Source of the DNA: Nematopogon swammerdamellus
Taxonomy: Eukaryota > Arthropoda > Insecta > Lepidoptera > Adelidae
Reading direction: 5' to 3'
Assembly: GCA_946902875.1 (NCBI GenBank)
Contig: OX336340.1
Coordinates: 11,299,566 to 11,363,565 of the forward strand
DNA length: 64,000 bases
Shown: positions 53,963 through 64,000 of the stretch, piece after piece
Numbering within the stretch: position 1 is the stretch's first letter
How the letters are laid out: the number at the start of each line of letters is the position of its first letter
The notes under the pieces: model-generated
What the model was told of the DNA's origin: nothing
Database searches by the model: none
The model's input: only the letters and a program-made list of their open reading frames with translations
Program-made: the position numbers and the translations under genes

Positions 53963-56109
53963 ATGATAAACAAAGTAAGAATAATTTATTTACTTGGTAT
54001 CTTCCTAAAACTATTATATATAACCGATAAGATATAATTAAAAGAAATATCGTCTAACTCTTGTTAGGTACTAAGAATCGCTGTATTCTTTTTTCACTTC
54101 AAGAATGTTTCATCATCTATTCACCTCGACTTCACAGATAATATCGCTATGTGCAGTAGTATTATGCGTTCAAGGTGTGGCTCCTTACCACGGAGCGATA
54201 TCCCACCAGTCACTTGTGAAACACGTCCATCATGACCACCACGGCTACCATGACCACGGCGACATCCATCATGACCACCACGATCATGAACATCACGACC
54301 ATGGACATCACGAGGGTGCTTGGCACCATGGTCACCTCGCGCCTGTGATACACGTACCGGTGGTGCACGGACCGATCCTGAAGGCTCTTCACCACGGTCA
54401 CGATGACCACCATCATGGATCGCTCCACCACATAGGATCGCACAAACCATCTCATCATGACTCTTATGTAAGTCAGTTGCCGTTTTGAAACCATCTAAGC
54501 GGAATTCCCGTTTGAATTCTACTGCCTGGCTATGTACCTACTCAATTTCAATGTAATTATGCAAACTGGAACGGTTGTGTCATAGAAGTGTGCTCGGGCC
54601 GGAAAATTATTGTTGTCGTAAATTCTCCGAGCCAACGTCACGACCGACAGACAACACGATTACTTCTAAGAGTATAACTCCTACCTCAATTGCTATCATG
54701 TCTTCATCTGCTTCTCCCATTGAAATATTAACACGGTTTGTGTTAGTGGTATTGTGCAATATATAAACAAATTATTGACTTGGCTAGTCACGTGTACATA
54801 CGTGTAGGCAGTCTAAAGATTACTAATACATGTTCTTCTAAACGGATGAGTAACTTTGTGCAGTAAGCGTGAGTAACTTAATCCCAGCTTCGCAGTATGA
54901 CTTGGGAGATTTCCGTTTGATTATCTTCATACTCGTATATCAATTTAATATTATAATTTATCATTGTGTAATATTGAAACAGGCGTGGTCCTACCCGAAG
55001 TACGAGTTCTCATACTCGGTGGCGGACCCGCACACCGGGGACTACAAATCGCAGCACGAGATGAGAGACGGAGACGTGGTGAAGGGTGGATACTCGCTGG
55101 TGGAGCCCGACGGCAACGTCAGAGTTGTCAAGTACCATGCTGACGATCACTCTGGGTGAGTATCACCTTGTTGCAGTATCGCCTTGTTGCAGTGCAGTAT
55201 CACCTTGTTGCAGTATCACCTTGTTGCAGTATCACCTTGATGCAGTATCACCTGTTGCAGTATCACCTTGTTGCATTATAACCGTGTTGCAGTATCACCT
55301 GTTGCAGTATCACCTTGTCGCATTATAACCGTGTTGCAGTATCACTCTGCCACTTATAATGAAAATGAAAATGTCGATTTGATAAAAATCTATTTTGATA
55401 TCGAGGACAGGGTAGAAAATGGAACTTCGTAGCTTCTTGTCATTTGTTTTTTTTATTTTGCCGCCGTTTTCAAGATGCATATTTCTTGCGAAAATATTTA
55501 GACCCAAGTAGTTGTTCGGCAACAACATCATCACTTTATTTCGAGTTATTTCCAAAACCTTGACACCTGGCCTTGCCTAATCTTTTTATGTGAGCCCAGA
55601 GAAAAAGACGTGTTTTATTTTAACCTAGAGCAAACAGTAAATACGTAGGTAATTACTTGCATCTCATAAAAAACTCCATTTCACATTCCAGTTTCAACGC
55701 TGTTGTGAGCCATTCGTCCCCGACGCATCATGTTCATCACGCCCAGTACCACGGTCCTCATCATCATGATCATCACGACCATCACGATCATGATCATGAT
55801 CATCACGATCATCACGACGTCCATCACGTGGCTGTCATCAAGCCTGTTCTCGTCAAACCTATCATCAGCCATAATCTTGGACACCATTATCCTTATTACG
55901 GACCTTACGCCGGATACTACGGTTACGGTCTTCATGGTTACGGACATCATGGTTACGGCCTTCATGGTTACGGACACCATGGTTACGGACATCATGGTTA
56001 CGGCCTTCACGGTTACGGTCTCCATGGTTACGGACATCATGACCATGATCATCATGATCACGGTCATCACGGCTTCGGACATCATGATGATCACCATGAA
56101 CACTATTAA
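53963..56109 (+). CDS. RR-2 cuticular protein with long His-rich tail, gene F (4 exons, 310 aa)
   Basis: CPR-family secreted cuticle protein. Exons 53963-53974 (MINK), 54138-54467, 54983-55155 and 55692-56109; phases 0, 0, 2; joined frame complete. The signal peptide probably ends near residue 17 (LCVQG/V). Residues 18-114 hold SHQSLVKHV and dense HHDHH/HDHGHH sequence, ending HHDSY. RR-2 is residues 115-172 ([19 protein letters not shown] start, HADDHSG end). The tail of about 138 residues contains [10 protein letters not shown] runs and imperfect [10 protein letters not shown] repeats, and ends HHEHY. This is much longer than the tails of the other genes. Exon 3 is single copy and resembles E. 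No clear AATAAA was found soon after the stop; the search went to about 56400. Confidence 0.92.
55158..55345 (+). repeat. Minisatellite just inside intron 3 of gene F
   Basis: About eleven imperfect copies of a 13-17 base unit, GTATCACCTTGTTGCA, starting directly after the exon 3 donor (GTGAGTATCACC). Some copies read GCATTATAACCGTGTT. Almost every copy contains TTGTTGCAG or TGTTGCAG, a splice-acceptor-like string. Confidence 0.85.
55915..56085 (+). repeat. Coding repeat ([10 protein letters not shown]) in exon 4 of gene F
   Basis: Tandem 15-base units CATGGTTACGGACAT / CATGGTTACGGCCTT encode about nine alternating HGYGH and HGYGL steps. Flanking GATCATCACGACCATCAC blocks encode Asp/His runs. 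Confidence 0.85.
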
Positions 56110-56339
56110 AATGGACAATAGCATTGAATATACCGACAGACCCTCGAATGCCGCCTGGAAACGTGGACGCTTTATACATACGAGTAATCCCAACGAATAT
56201 GTGGAACGCTTATGTATTTCTACTATAATATGTTTGTATTTAATGAACTGCAAAATATATTACACGCGCGCCAAAGTTGTTCTTATCATTTTATTAATTT
56301 CCTTCATCATTATTTGTGATATTCATACCTTATAACAAA

Positions 56340-57212
56340 TAACAATACATCTGAGGTAATAATAAGTTATTCCCTTTAGTATTTCTTAAATTCGAATTCA
56401 AGGAGCAAACGCTTGTTACGCATAATTATCCAAAATATTTATCCATATCTATACCATAGCCTTGCCATCCTTGCCACCTATGCAAAATTTCAAGTCTAAA
56501 CTTGAAACTTGAAATCAACAACAAGCTGGACTAGTCTAGCTTGTACCGCTTGGCTCTGGGAGGACCGACAGACGGAAATTGTATAATCTAATCATATATT
56601 GCAGCCCCAGAATCACAGAACAGTCATCGGCTGGCGTCTTCCCCCAGTGCCCTGAACAAAAGGAATGAAGGTTACATGAAAAAACCAAGACATAAACGTT
56701 TAATGTTAATGACATTATGATTTCAATAGATTTTAGATTTCTGAGCTCGGTACATTTTAAGCATTAGATCAAACATAACATGGCGTTTATGAAAACAAAA
56801 TCATGATTTCAACAAAAATTACCAAGTTGTCTATTTGAAACTCGATAAATACCTACTGTCGAAAGAGTATCGCTAGGTAACATATCTTTAAAAATACTTT
56901 TAGGCATACCTAGTTTATTTGGCTATCTTTTTGCTAATTAAAATCATTAATTTGAGCTCAAAATTAAAATGTATGTCACCTAAAAATTTATTATTTTTAA
57001 TTAAAGCCATAAAAATAATTTATTTATAATTTATTAATTATATTTGTGCATAAGTATATAATTCACACTATTATATCTAGAGATTTAGTTCGAAAAAAAA
57101 ATAGAATTTTTATAAAACATAGATAACATAAAGCTAAATACATTCGTGACATACATACATACAGTTTCTACCTTAATACTTGATTTCACAAATAACATGT
57201 TAGGTAAATCTT
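56340..57212. other. Intergenic after gene F
   Basis: AT-rich, no gene or clear repeat; (ACAT)n at 57148-57162. Confidence 0.4.
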
Positions 57213-57435
57213 ATTTTTTATTGAATGCGCGACATGTGGCGCCGGGCCTCCCATAAGGTTTCTAAAGACGCCCATGGACATTCGGACGTTGCGAATGCCA
57301 TGCCGGTCTGACAGGTGCCCATTCACGCCTCTCGCTGTACTTGGGGAGAAATATATGGACAGGGAGAGCGTTCCAGAGTTTACCGGTTCTGTAGAGGAAA
57401 GATCTGCAGGATCGATTGGTACGCATCATGCCCAT
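57213..57435 (-). mobile_element. Jockey/CR1-like LINE 3' end
   Basis: On the minus strand the frame fragments [22 protein letters not shown] and YFSPSTA precede the family end, complement of GCGCGACATGTGGCGCCGGG. Same family as 49.9 kb. Confidence 0.6.
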
Positions 57436-57542
57436 CAGTGGGCTTGGTGCGAAGGTGAAAAGGGGACGGCGACAGCAGTACTCCCCATGGACTAAGCGAT
57501 AAGGGAGCTGACTAGCTTCAGTTTATACACACATACATTATT

Positions 57543-57665
57543 ATGTTCCGTACCTCAAAGAGAAGAAAACGGAACCTAATTGAGACGCGAGCCTGCGTTT
57601 GCCTGTCTGCCCGTCTGTCTGTCCCTATAATACTTCTAAACTGGTTATCGGGTCAAGACTCAATT
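57543..57665 (+). repeat. GGGTTCCGTA repeat fragment
   Basis: GTTCCGTACCTCAAAGAGAA ... (CTGT)n ... CTGGTTATCGGGTCAAGACT. Confidence 0.5.
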
Positions 57666-57864
57666 TGAAATTTGGCACGAAATTAGAGAATATTATTTTG
57701 CCTACAGTAAAGAAGACATTTTTATATATTATATCCAAACAATAATTAAAGGTATAATATATACCGGTATCATCAATATACTAATAATAAATCTGTATGG
57801 GGATGGTCATGGAGTAGGTTACTTAGTTTTATGAGATACTACGTTTGTAGACTATATGTATGAA

Positions 57865-59866
57865 ATTATTTTTAAACACAACAGCTTTACTCACGGTTAT
57901 TAACGAGCTATGTGGCTCGACGTTTCGGGCCAAGCATATGGCCCATCATCATGAGTACTCTGCCTGGTGCGACGGTTGGCAGAGAACTGTCAGATCTTCG
58001 TCCGTCGTTGACGAAGATTGTAGCTGTGGCCAGTGCGGGTAGTTTCCGTAGACAAGGGTTCAGGTGCGTTCCCGATCTCGGCGGAGAGACAGAAGGCGCT
58101 GACGGTGTCCACTTCCGGCTGGTCGTGTCCGTCGTGTCTTCTTCTCTTGAGCGACGCTATGACTGGGTTCCACATCGGCGACAACTTGAAGTTGAAGTTC
58201 CTCGCGGTTGAAGTGGTCGTGCTTCTTGATTTCGATGGACTCTCGGACGAGACGTGGGACGTGTCGTGTTTCAGTCCAATAGTGAGCCAAATAAACTCCC
58301 CCACTTACCACCTAGCGAAACATGTGACATCAGTGCTACAACCGTTAGTGGGCAAGACGTCGTCTTTTGTGAAAGACTCTTACCATTTCGTAGAAATGTT
58401 GTCCAACGCGAAAGTGTCGCCGACGGATATTCTGGTCAGTTTCGACGTGGAATCACTCTACACGAACGTACCTATACGCGACTCAGTTGATGTCATTAAG
58501 AACAAACTGCAAGAAAATGACATAAGTATAGAGTATCTGAATATGTTACAGCACTGCCTAACGTCGAACTACTTCCTGTGGGACGGCGACTACTACGTAC
58601 AAACCGATGGGCTCCCCAGTGGCCCCGGTCGTTGCAAACCTATTCATGGAACATCTGGAAGAGCGCACCTTAGCAACGGCTACAGTCACCCCAACGGTAT
58701 GGTTGAGGTACGTCGACGACATTTTTACGATATGGACACATGAACGACGGGCCTTACAGGAATTTCTAGACCACATAAACGCTGCTCACACAAATATAAG
58801 TTACACCATGGAGCTCGAAAGTGACAAAGGTCTTTCTTGGATGTGCTTGTGACTCGTCGGCCGGATGGATCGCTGGGTCACACAGTGTACCGGAAGCCCA
58901 CCCACACGAATAGGTACCTCCATGCCACCTCACACTACGCCCCCGCGCAGATACATTCGGTGGCGAGGGCCCTGGTACAGAGAGCAGAACGCATCTGTGA
59001 TAAAAACAGCATTGCCAACGAAAGAAAGACGATCACAAGCGCACTAAAGCAAAACGGTTACAGCAGAAAAGCACTGATACCTCTTGAAAAGACATCTCAA
59101 CCCGTGCAACGCGCCGACAGACAGAGAGCATTTTTACCGTACGTCCGTGGACTGACGAATAAAATAGGGAAGAGACTGAAGAAACTCAGCATCGGCACTG
59201 TGTTTACTCCCTACAAAAAAGTATCCCAGATGCTACGTTCGGTAAAAGACAAGTTACCGCTCCAGTCTGCCGGCGTGTACCAAATCCCATGTAGCTGTGG
59301 AAAGTCAAACATCAGGCAGACGAAGAGGAGCATAGCGACGCGGGTCTCGGAGCACATACAGGCGGCGAGACAACTGGACTCCAACAAATCGGCAGTGTGC
59401 GATCACATGGACTCCGGAACGAACCACTGGATTAGGTTCGATCAGGACAAAATTCTTGCGACTGAAACACGACACGTCCCACGTCTCGTCCGAGAGTCCA
59501 TCGAAATCAAGAAGCACGACAACTTCAACCGGGAGGACGCCTTCAAGTTGTTGCCGTTGTGGAACCCAGTCATAGCGCCGCTCAAGAGAAGAAGACACGA
59601 CGGACACGACCAGCCAGAAGTGGACACCGTCAGCGCCTTCTGTCTCTCCCTAGAGATCCGGAACGCACCTGAACCCTCGTCTACGGAAACTACCCGCACG
59701 GGCCACAGCTACAATCTTCGTCAACGACGGACGAAGATCTGACAGTTCTCTGCCAACCGTCGCACCAGGCAGAGTGCTCATGATGATGGGCCATACGCTT
59801 GGCCCGAAACATCGAGCCACATAGCTCGTTAATACCGTGAGTAAAGCTGTTGTGTTTAAAAATAAT
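57865..59866 (+). mobile_element. Penelope-like retroelement with inverted terminal arms
   Basis: Reverse transcriptase and GIY-YIG remnants (see next entry) lie between arms 57865-58276 and 59460-59866, which are inverted copies of about 410 bases. The right arm contains the 3' coding end, so the left arm holds an inverted copy of coding sequence. Outer ends share ATTATTTTTAAACACAACAG. Penelope-like elements are known for terminal repeats of variable orientation. Both outer ends carry a hammerhead-like motif. Confidence 0.85.
58280..59742 (+). pseudogene. Penelope-type reverse transcriptase plus GIY-YIG endonuclease, frameshifted
   Basis: RT part: VSFDVESLYTNVPIRDSVD from about 58435, TSNYFLWDGDYYVQTDG, then a frame break near 58605-58620, MGSPVAPVVANLFMEHLEER, the catalytic YVDD at 58709-58720, and a second break near 58830. 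Next come VLVTRRPDGSLGHTVYRKP and a linker. The GIY-YIG-like part begins at 59272 with GVYQIPCSCGKSNIRQTKRS; the YIG position reads NIR. It ends with NFNREDAFKL and SYNLRQRRTKI before TGA at 59740. Two frame breaks and the altered endonuclease motif show a dead copy. Confidence 0.85.
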
Positions 59867-60145
59867 GTCTAACAACCACGGTAATTTAAAAACCCATCTA
59901 TGTATGATACTAAAACTAAATTGACGATTTTTAGAAATATATTCTGCAAGTATGTATGTACCTCCATAACTCTTAAACCGAACGTCTAATTCGTTGAAAC
60001 TTAGTACACACACATTTAACTATACGTAACACAAAATAGGCTAAATAAAATTCAGTTCCGATTACGCTAAGATGTGGCTCTCATACAAAATGAAATGTTC
60101 CGCGCGCCGGAGTAGGTATCTAAGGTACGAGCGCGTGTAAGTGTC

Positions 60146-60153
60146 TATAAATA
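60146..60153 (+). promoter_or_regulatory. Possible TATA box of gene G
   Basis: TATAAATA in a locally G/C-rich setting (GAGCGGCCGC just downstream), 1.3 kb before the first coding exon of gene G. If used, a noncoding first exon would splice to 61454. No initiator of the CPR type is present. Weak. Confidence 0.3.
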
Positions 60154-60207
60154 GCACACCGAGCGGCCGCACTCGCCATATAGAAAGCAAAAAGTTAATT
60201 TGATTAG

Positions 60208-60385
60208 AACTTTTTTTTTTATTCAAAGCTCGACATTTGGTGGCGATCCACCCTTAAGGTGTCTAATGACGCCCTTGGACATTCGGTCGTATGCGGGGGT
60301 TGCGAATGCCATGTCGGCCTGACAGGTGCCTATTCACGCCCCTCTTGAGGGACTGTACTTGGGGGGAAATGTATGGGCACATATT
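60208..60385 (-). mobile_element. Jockey/CR1-like LINE 3' fragment
   Basis: T-run (60210-60219), then AAGCTCGACATTTGGTGGCG, GACATTCGGTCGTATGCGGG and CTTGGGGGGAAATGTATGGG, matching the 42.2 kb element in the same orientation. Confidence 0.6.
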
Positions 60386-61204
60386 GTATTCTATGCAATG
60401 CCTTGTGCATTTTGCAACGATATAAATAAATCACTAAAATTTTAACTCGGGATGGGGCGGCTGGTGCTCCGAGGGCACTCGCCGCATTACCTGTCTGTCT
60501 CTGTTCGAGGTATCTCTCCGAACGAGATTATTATAGAATAATATTGAAATTTGAGCCTAAAACGTACATGAACATATTTGTTGGGTTAGGTTGGTTAGTT
60601 TTTCATTAACTATGTTAAATAATCATACTGTTCATGTATCTGTCAAATTACTACACATATTTACACATATTTCATATTTAAGCGATCCCGGCGTTTATTG
60701 ACTGGCCGGGTGCGCACTGCGTACCTACGTATAGAAATCTAATTTAACCCAGTTGTTCGATGACCGTGGAACTATTTACATGGTTCATATTTATTATTTC
60801 AACTGCAGTAACATTCTGAACACCGAAAAGACGCAAGGATGCATATAAAAGTAATTTCAATTAATTTAAAGTTTGTCGGTTGTTTGGAGATTCAAAATTG
60901 GTAGGTTTGGATTACTATGTTTGGTGCGAAAACTAACCATGGAAAATCAAACTTGTCAACAAATCTAATGAGCTTGTAAACTTACTCGTAAAGTGAACTC
61001 ATTGTGTTGATTGTGATACATTTTAAATTAAACTGAACAAAACTTTGGATACAAAATGCAGATAATGCATTGACAAAATGTTTCTGTAAACTAATAGTTT
61101 TTAAAATTCAATGAAATCTTTTGAAATTTATAATGAATAGTTTATTTTGTTTATCTAAATATTAAGTTTTTCCACGCATTTTTACACAAATACTTCTGCC
61201 CTCA
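60386..61204. other. Region before gene G
   Basis: AT-rich apart from 60445-60530; possible first intron of gene G. No gene or repeat recognised. Confidence 0.4.
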
Positions 61205-61365
61205 CACTGTTACATCATCATCATCATCATCATCATCAGCCTGTATCGGTCCACTGCTGGACATAGGCCTCTCCCAAGGCACGCCACCACACGCGGTCTT
61301 CCGCTCTTCTCATCCATCCACTCCCGGCTACCTTTTTTAGGTCATCTGTCCACCTAGCCTGTTAC
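61205..61365 (-). mobile_element. RTE-type LINE tail upstream of gene G
   Basis: (ATC)n, AGCCTGTATCGGTCCACTGC, TGGACATAGGCCTCTCCCAA, CACCACACGCGGTCTTCCGC, CATCCACTCCCGGCTACC. On the minus strand it encodes the end [13 protein letters not shown] of an RTE frame with a (GAT)n tail. Confidence 0.7.
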
Positions 61366-61453
61366 ATCATAAAAAAATTTAATTCAAATAATTTTCCATC
61401 TATTTTTCCCTGGTGCTTTTCGAAGATTTATTGAATGGTGTTTGTGTTTGCAG

Positions 61454-63182
61454 ATGCGGGCGGTGCCCCTGTTGGCGGCGGCGGCGGTGTGTGTGGCGTG
61501 GGCGGCTCGGGCCGTGTCTGCGGGGGAACAGCAGGTGGTTCTATCCCGGGTGGGAATATCCAAGAGGGTCAGGTCACAGTCCCCCGACATCATCTACCTA
61601 CAAGCGACCGGCGGACATGAGCTTCATGAAGGCGTACCTGTAATATACATTTCATAATTCTCTTATACTTGAAGACGGACGAGGCTAGTAGTACATGGAC
61701 CAAAGAACTCTCTAATTTTTACCCGATTATTTGCCTTTGTAAAATGTTGTGCCATAATTAATTTTAATGTGTAAATTACTTTAGTAATAAATGGAGCCCG
61801 TTCTACCCTTTATTTGATAATGACCAATTAATTCCCTGTTTTCAGATTCTCAGTTACGGACATATAGGTGTACATACACATACATTTTTTTTTGTGTACT
61901 AAAGTTTAACATATAATTGTATTTTCCATTTCAGATGGGTCGAAATGGGCTACAGGATCAAAACAAGTAAGACGATTTGTTTGACGATGCATTTCATTAT
62001 CGTCCTTTTGAAAATCAATGTATATTATGTATACACGATCCTCTGTCGTGTATACATATTTATGTTTTAAGTAACAATAAAATAAATTAAACTAAATTAA
62101 TGTTTAGATTAATTCAACTTAGATTATATCAAATCAACAATAATTATTTAAATATTTTACTTACTGTAGCATACCTACTGCAAGTAAAATATGTCGTCCA
62201 TCTCAGCCGACTCCGCCACAGTGCCTAATACGCTAGCAGCGTTACCCCTGAAATGGCTGGCCCTATTCACTAAAGGAAGAAAGACTTGGCACGTCGGTCA
62301 CCAGAATTATCGATTAGGAGCTTTTTTTAAATTACTACGTGAAAACCACTTTTCATTGTCTCTTCTTTTATTTGCAGCGCCATCGCCGCTATATACGGTC
62401 CCGCCTTCCTCCGTCAAGAATGGATTTGGGATGGCGACCGACGGTACCCAGACAAACATGACCACTACGCACATGGTAAACTCCAAAACTATGAGCATCA
62501 CAAAATCAGCTATGACCATCGCCCACGGGACGAGCACTATGATGACGACGATCATGAAATATCCATCGACATTCCGGACAAGGAGCAGCTGCTCCAGATC
62601 GCGCATGTCCAGGGCCACGAGCGCTTACCAGATCTCCCGAACATTCATCAAGTTCAAGAGTGGCTGCCGCAAATCAAGAATGGAAAGGAACGTCTGGCAG
62701 GAATGGTTAGGAACCAAGTGAGGGGACAAATAGGCAAAGTACGAGAGCAGGTGGACAATTTCAATCTGCAGCGCATCCATGAACTATCGGAACAACCTGC
62801 TCCGAGGAGACTTAAGGATCAGATCAAAGAAACGGTCGGGAATCGATTCTATCCTGGTTATGATGGCCCAGTCGTTGTCAACCCAGTAGGTGGTCTTCGT
62901 CATGACGAAGGATTGTACCATGACGAAGGATTGCGCCATGATGAAGTTTTGCGCTATGATGAAGGTTTGCGCTATGATGAAGGTTTGCGCCCTGACGGAG
63001 ATATGCATAATGGCGGAAGAATGCACCACGATGGAGGTTGGCACTTAGACAAAGAACACGATAGCCACAAAGAAATCCCTCACGGCTGGGGCAAGGGGTA
63101 CAAGCCGGCGTGGGCTCGCCTACCCGAGGTTTCATTCCAAGGACGTTTTCACGCTATGGGACCTAACAAAGATGACCATTAA
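61454..63182 (+). CDS. Uncharacterised secreted Asp/His-rich protein, gene G (about 340 aa)
   Basis: Not recognised. Proposed exons 61454-61639, 61935-61966 and 62378-63182. The acceptors TTTGTGTTTGCAG, CCATTTCAG and TTTATTTGCAG are good, and the phases (0, 2) give one open frame ending TAA. The ATG sits directly on the first acceptor, so an upstream noncoding exon is likely. Residues 1-27 form a signal peptide (LLAAAAVCVAWAARAVSA). The middle holds IYGPAFLRQEWIWDGDRRYP, an acidic stretch (YDDDDHEISIDIPD) and a basic, Gln-rich part. Near residues 245-290 there are six or so repeats of LRHDEG / LRYDEG. The end is GRFHAMGPNKDDH. No RR domain. The first donor (CCT/GTAATA) is weak; GGC/GTACCT would also keep frame. 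Poly(A) signal at 63458. Exon joining is inference. Confidence 0.65.
62898..63003 (+). repeat. Coding repeat (HDEGLR) in gene G
   Basis: Five to six 18-base units of the type GGTTTGCGCTATGATGAA encode LRHDEG, LYHDEG, LRHDEV, LRYDEG and LRYDEG, then degenerate into LRPDGD and MHNGGR. Confidence 0.8.
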
Positions 63183-63457
63183 GTGTAACCATTCTTATTT
63201 CTTCTGATCTTTAATAATAATTGCAAATACATTTTCGTTATGTGCTTTTTTTGTTGATGTATGATGATTTAAATATTAATTATTTATAGATGTATTTAAA
63301 TATTAATTAGGTACTGGACAATAATTAGTTATTAATGCGTGTGTAAATAGGATGTCTTAGCGTGTGGGTCACTAATAACAAATCATTATTGCGGAAATAT
63401 TGTGTAGGTACCAAATTTTTTCAACTCGAAAGAAATATTGTTCAATTAGAATTTTTA

Positions 63458-63463
63458 AATAAA
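63458..63463 (+). terminator. Poly(A) signal, gene G
   Basis: AATAAA 276 bases after the stop of gene G in AT-rich sequence. Confidence 0.5.
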
Positions 63464-63469
63464 ATTCAT

Positions 63470-64000
63470 ATTCGTTTATTATCATGTTTTAATTATACAT
63501 AAATTTATTTTTTACATGTGAAGCAAGGCAGTGCGTTGACGTCCATGTGCCTGATAGATAACAAATAAACAATTGTCTTGCTATTTGATTGCATTTTATT
63601 TGTAGTGACTCTTGTGATTTCTTAATTGTTTACCTATGTGTCTGCTTGTTGGCCTATCTTCCTCCCACTGTCCTAACTAAAATAAAATGAGTCGAGCAGA
63701 AAAATCTGTGATAAATAATATTTTATGTATAAATTGTTTATTTCATTTTTTCATATATTTCTATTAGCTTAAACTTAAGGCACACATAGTATACGGGAAT
63801 GAATATCAAAACTACACGAAAATAAATTAAAAAAATATTTCAAAAAAATTATTTATAAATTCTAAAACCCATTACGAAAAACAAAATGTGATTCTTTGAA
63901 AAGCGTGAAATAGTTTATTGTACAATTAATAATGTCAATAGTAATAAGAATGTTGTATAAATTACTAATGCTACTCTTGAATACGAGTATTACCTTATTA
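63470..64000. other. Window end, AT-rich
   Basis: No gene or repeat recognised. Confidence 0.4.

Noticed and set aside
62191..62721. 176-codon frame at 62.2-62.7 kb as the real gene G product
   Set aside because: It overlaps the proposed last exon in another frame and reads as Met/Thr/Ser-rich shadow; the chosen frame continues to the HDEGLR repeats and a stop with consistent splice phases.

Overview
The window is eukaryotic nuclear DNA from an insect, most likely a moth or butterfly. The support is a cluster of RR-2 cuticular protein (CPR) genes with the lepidopteran four-exon layout. Each gene has a 12-base first exon coding for M-x-x-K, a long Ala/His/Pro or His-rich exon 2, an RR-2 exon 3 and a short tail exon. 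Between them lie typical insect repeats: Jockey/CR1-like and RTE-like LINE fragments, Penelope-like elements, a hAT remnant, MITEs and SINEs.

Six CPR genes can be joined exon by exon into complete open frames: A (+, 4941-8574, 181 aa), B (+, 15097-17352, 161 aa), C (-, 20374-27235, 173 aa), D (+, 33542-36436, 195 aa), E (+, 47828-50634, 162 aa) and F (+, 53963-56109, 310 aa). A seventh gene, G (+, 61454-63182, about 340 aa), encodes an unrecognised secreted protein rich in Asp and His. A, B, C and D share a TATA box, an arthropod initiator and a CACCTG-type sequence just downstream, so they are probably co-expressed in cuticle-forming epidermis. All products should be exported to the cuticle, where RR-2 domains bind chitin.

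The most unusual structure is in genes A-D. The 167-base RR-2 exon is followed directly, inside the next intron, by further near-identical copies at an exact 167-base period: 4 copies in A, 6 in B, 3 in C and 3 in D. Only the first copy has a good splice acceptor. Every copy has a donor, and every junction reads GG/GTAAGTAAC/AAGTACGAC. The first-copy exons of A, C and D look identical by eye although C is inverted and exons 2 and 4 differ strongly, which points to recent homogenisation by gene conversion. Genes E and F have a single, diverged exon 3 and no array.

The rest is mostly repeats: a GTCCTCG motif cluster (1336-3038), a terminal-inverted-repeat MITE (3761-4341), several fold-back elements (3273-3489, 23733-23994, 24821-25332, 37667-38163), a SINE family whose head joins tRNA-like and 5S rRNA-like segments (about ten copies), a second SINE sharing its central domain, a PIF/Harbinger-like MITE with TAA target duplication (35538-36016), an RT-less inverted dimer of Penelope 3' ends (46318-47396), and a Penelope-like element with reverse transcriptase and GIY-YIG remnants between inverted arms (57865-59866). 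The outer ends of both Penelope structures carry a hammerhead-ribozyme-like motif. All coordinates, identities and counts were read by eye; no search or alignment was run.
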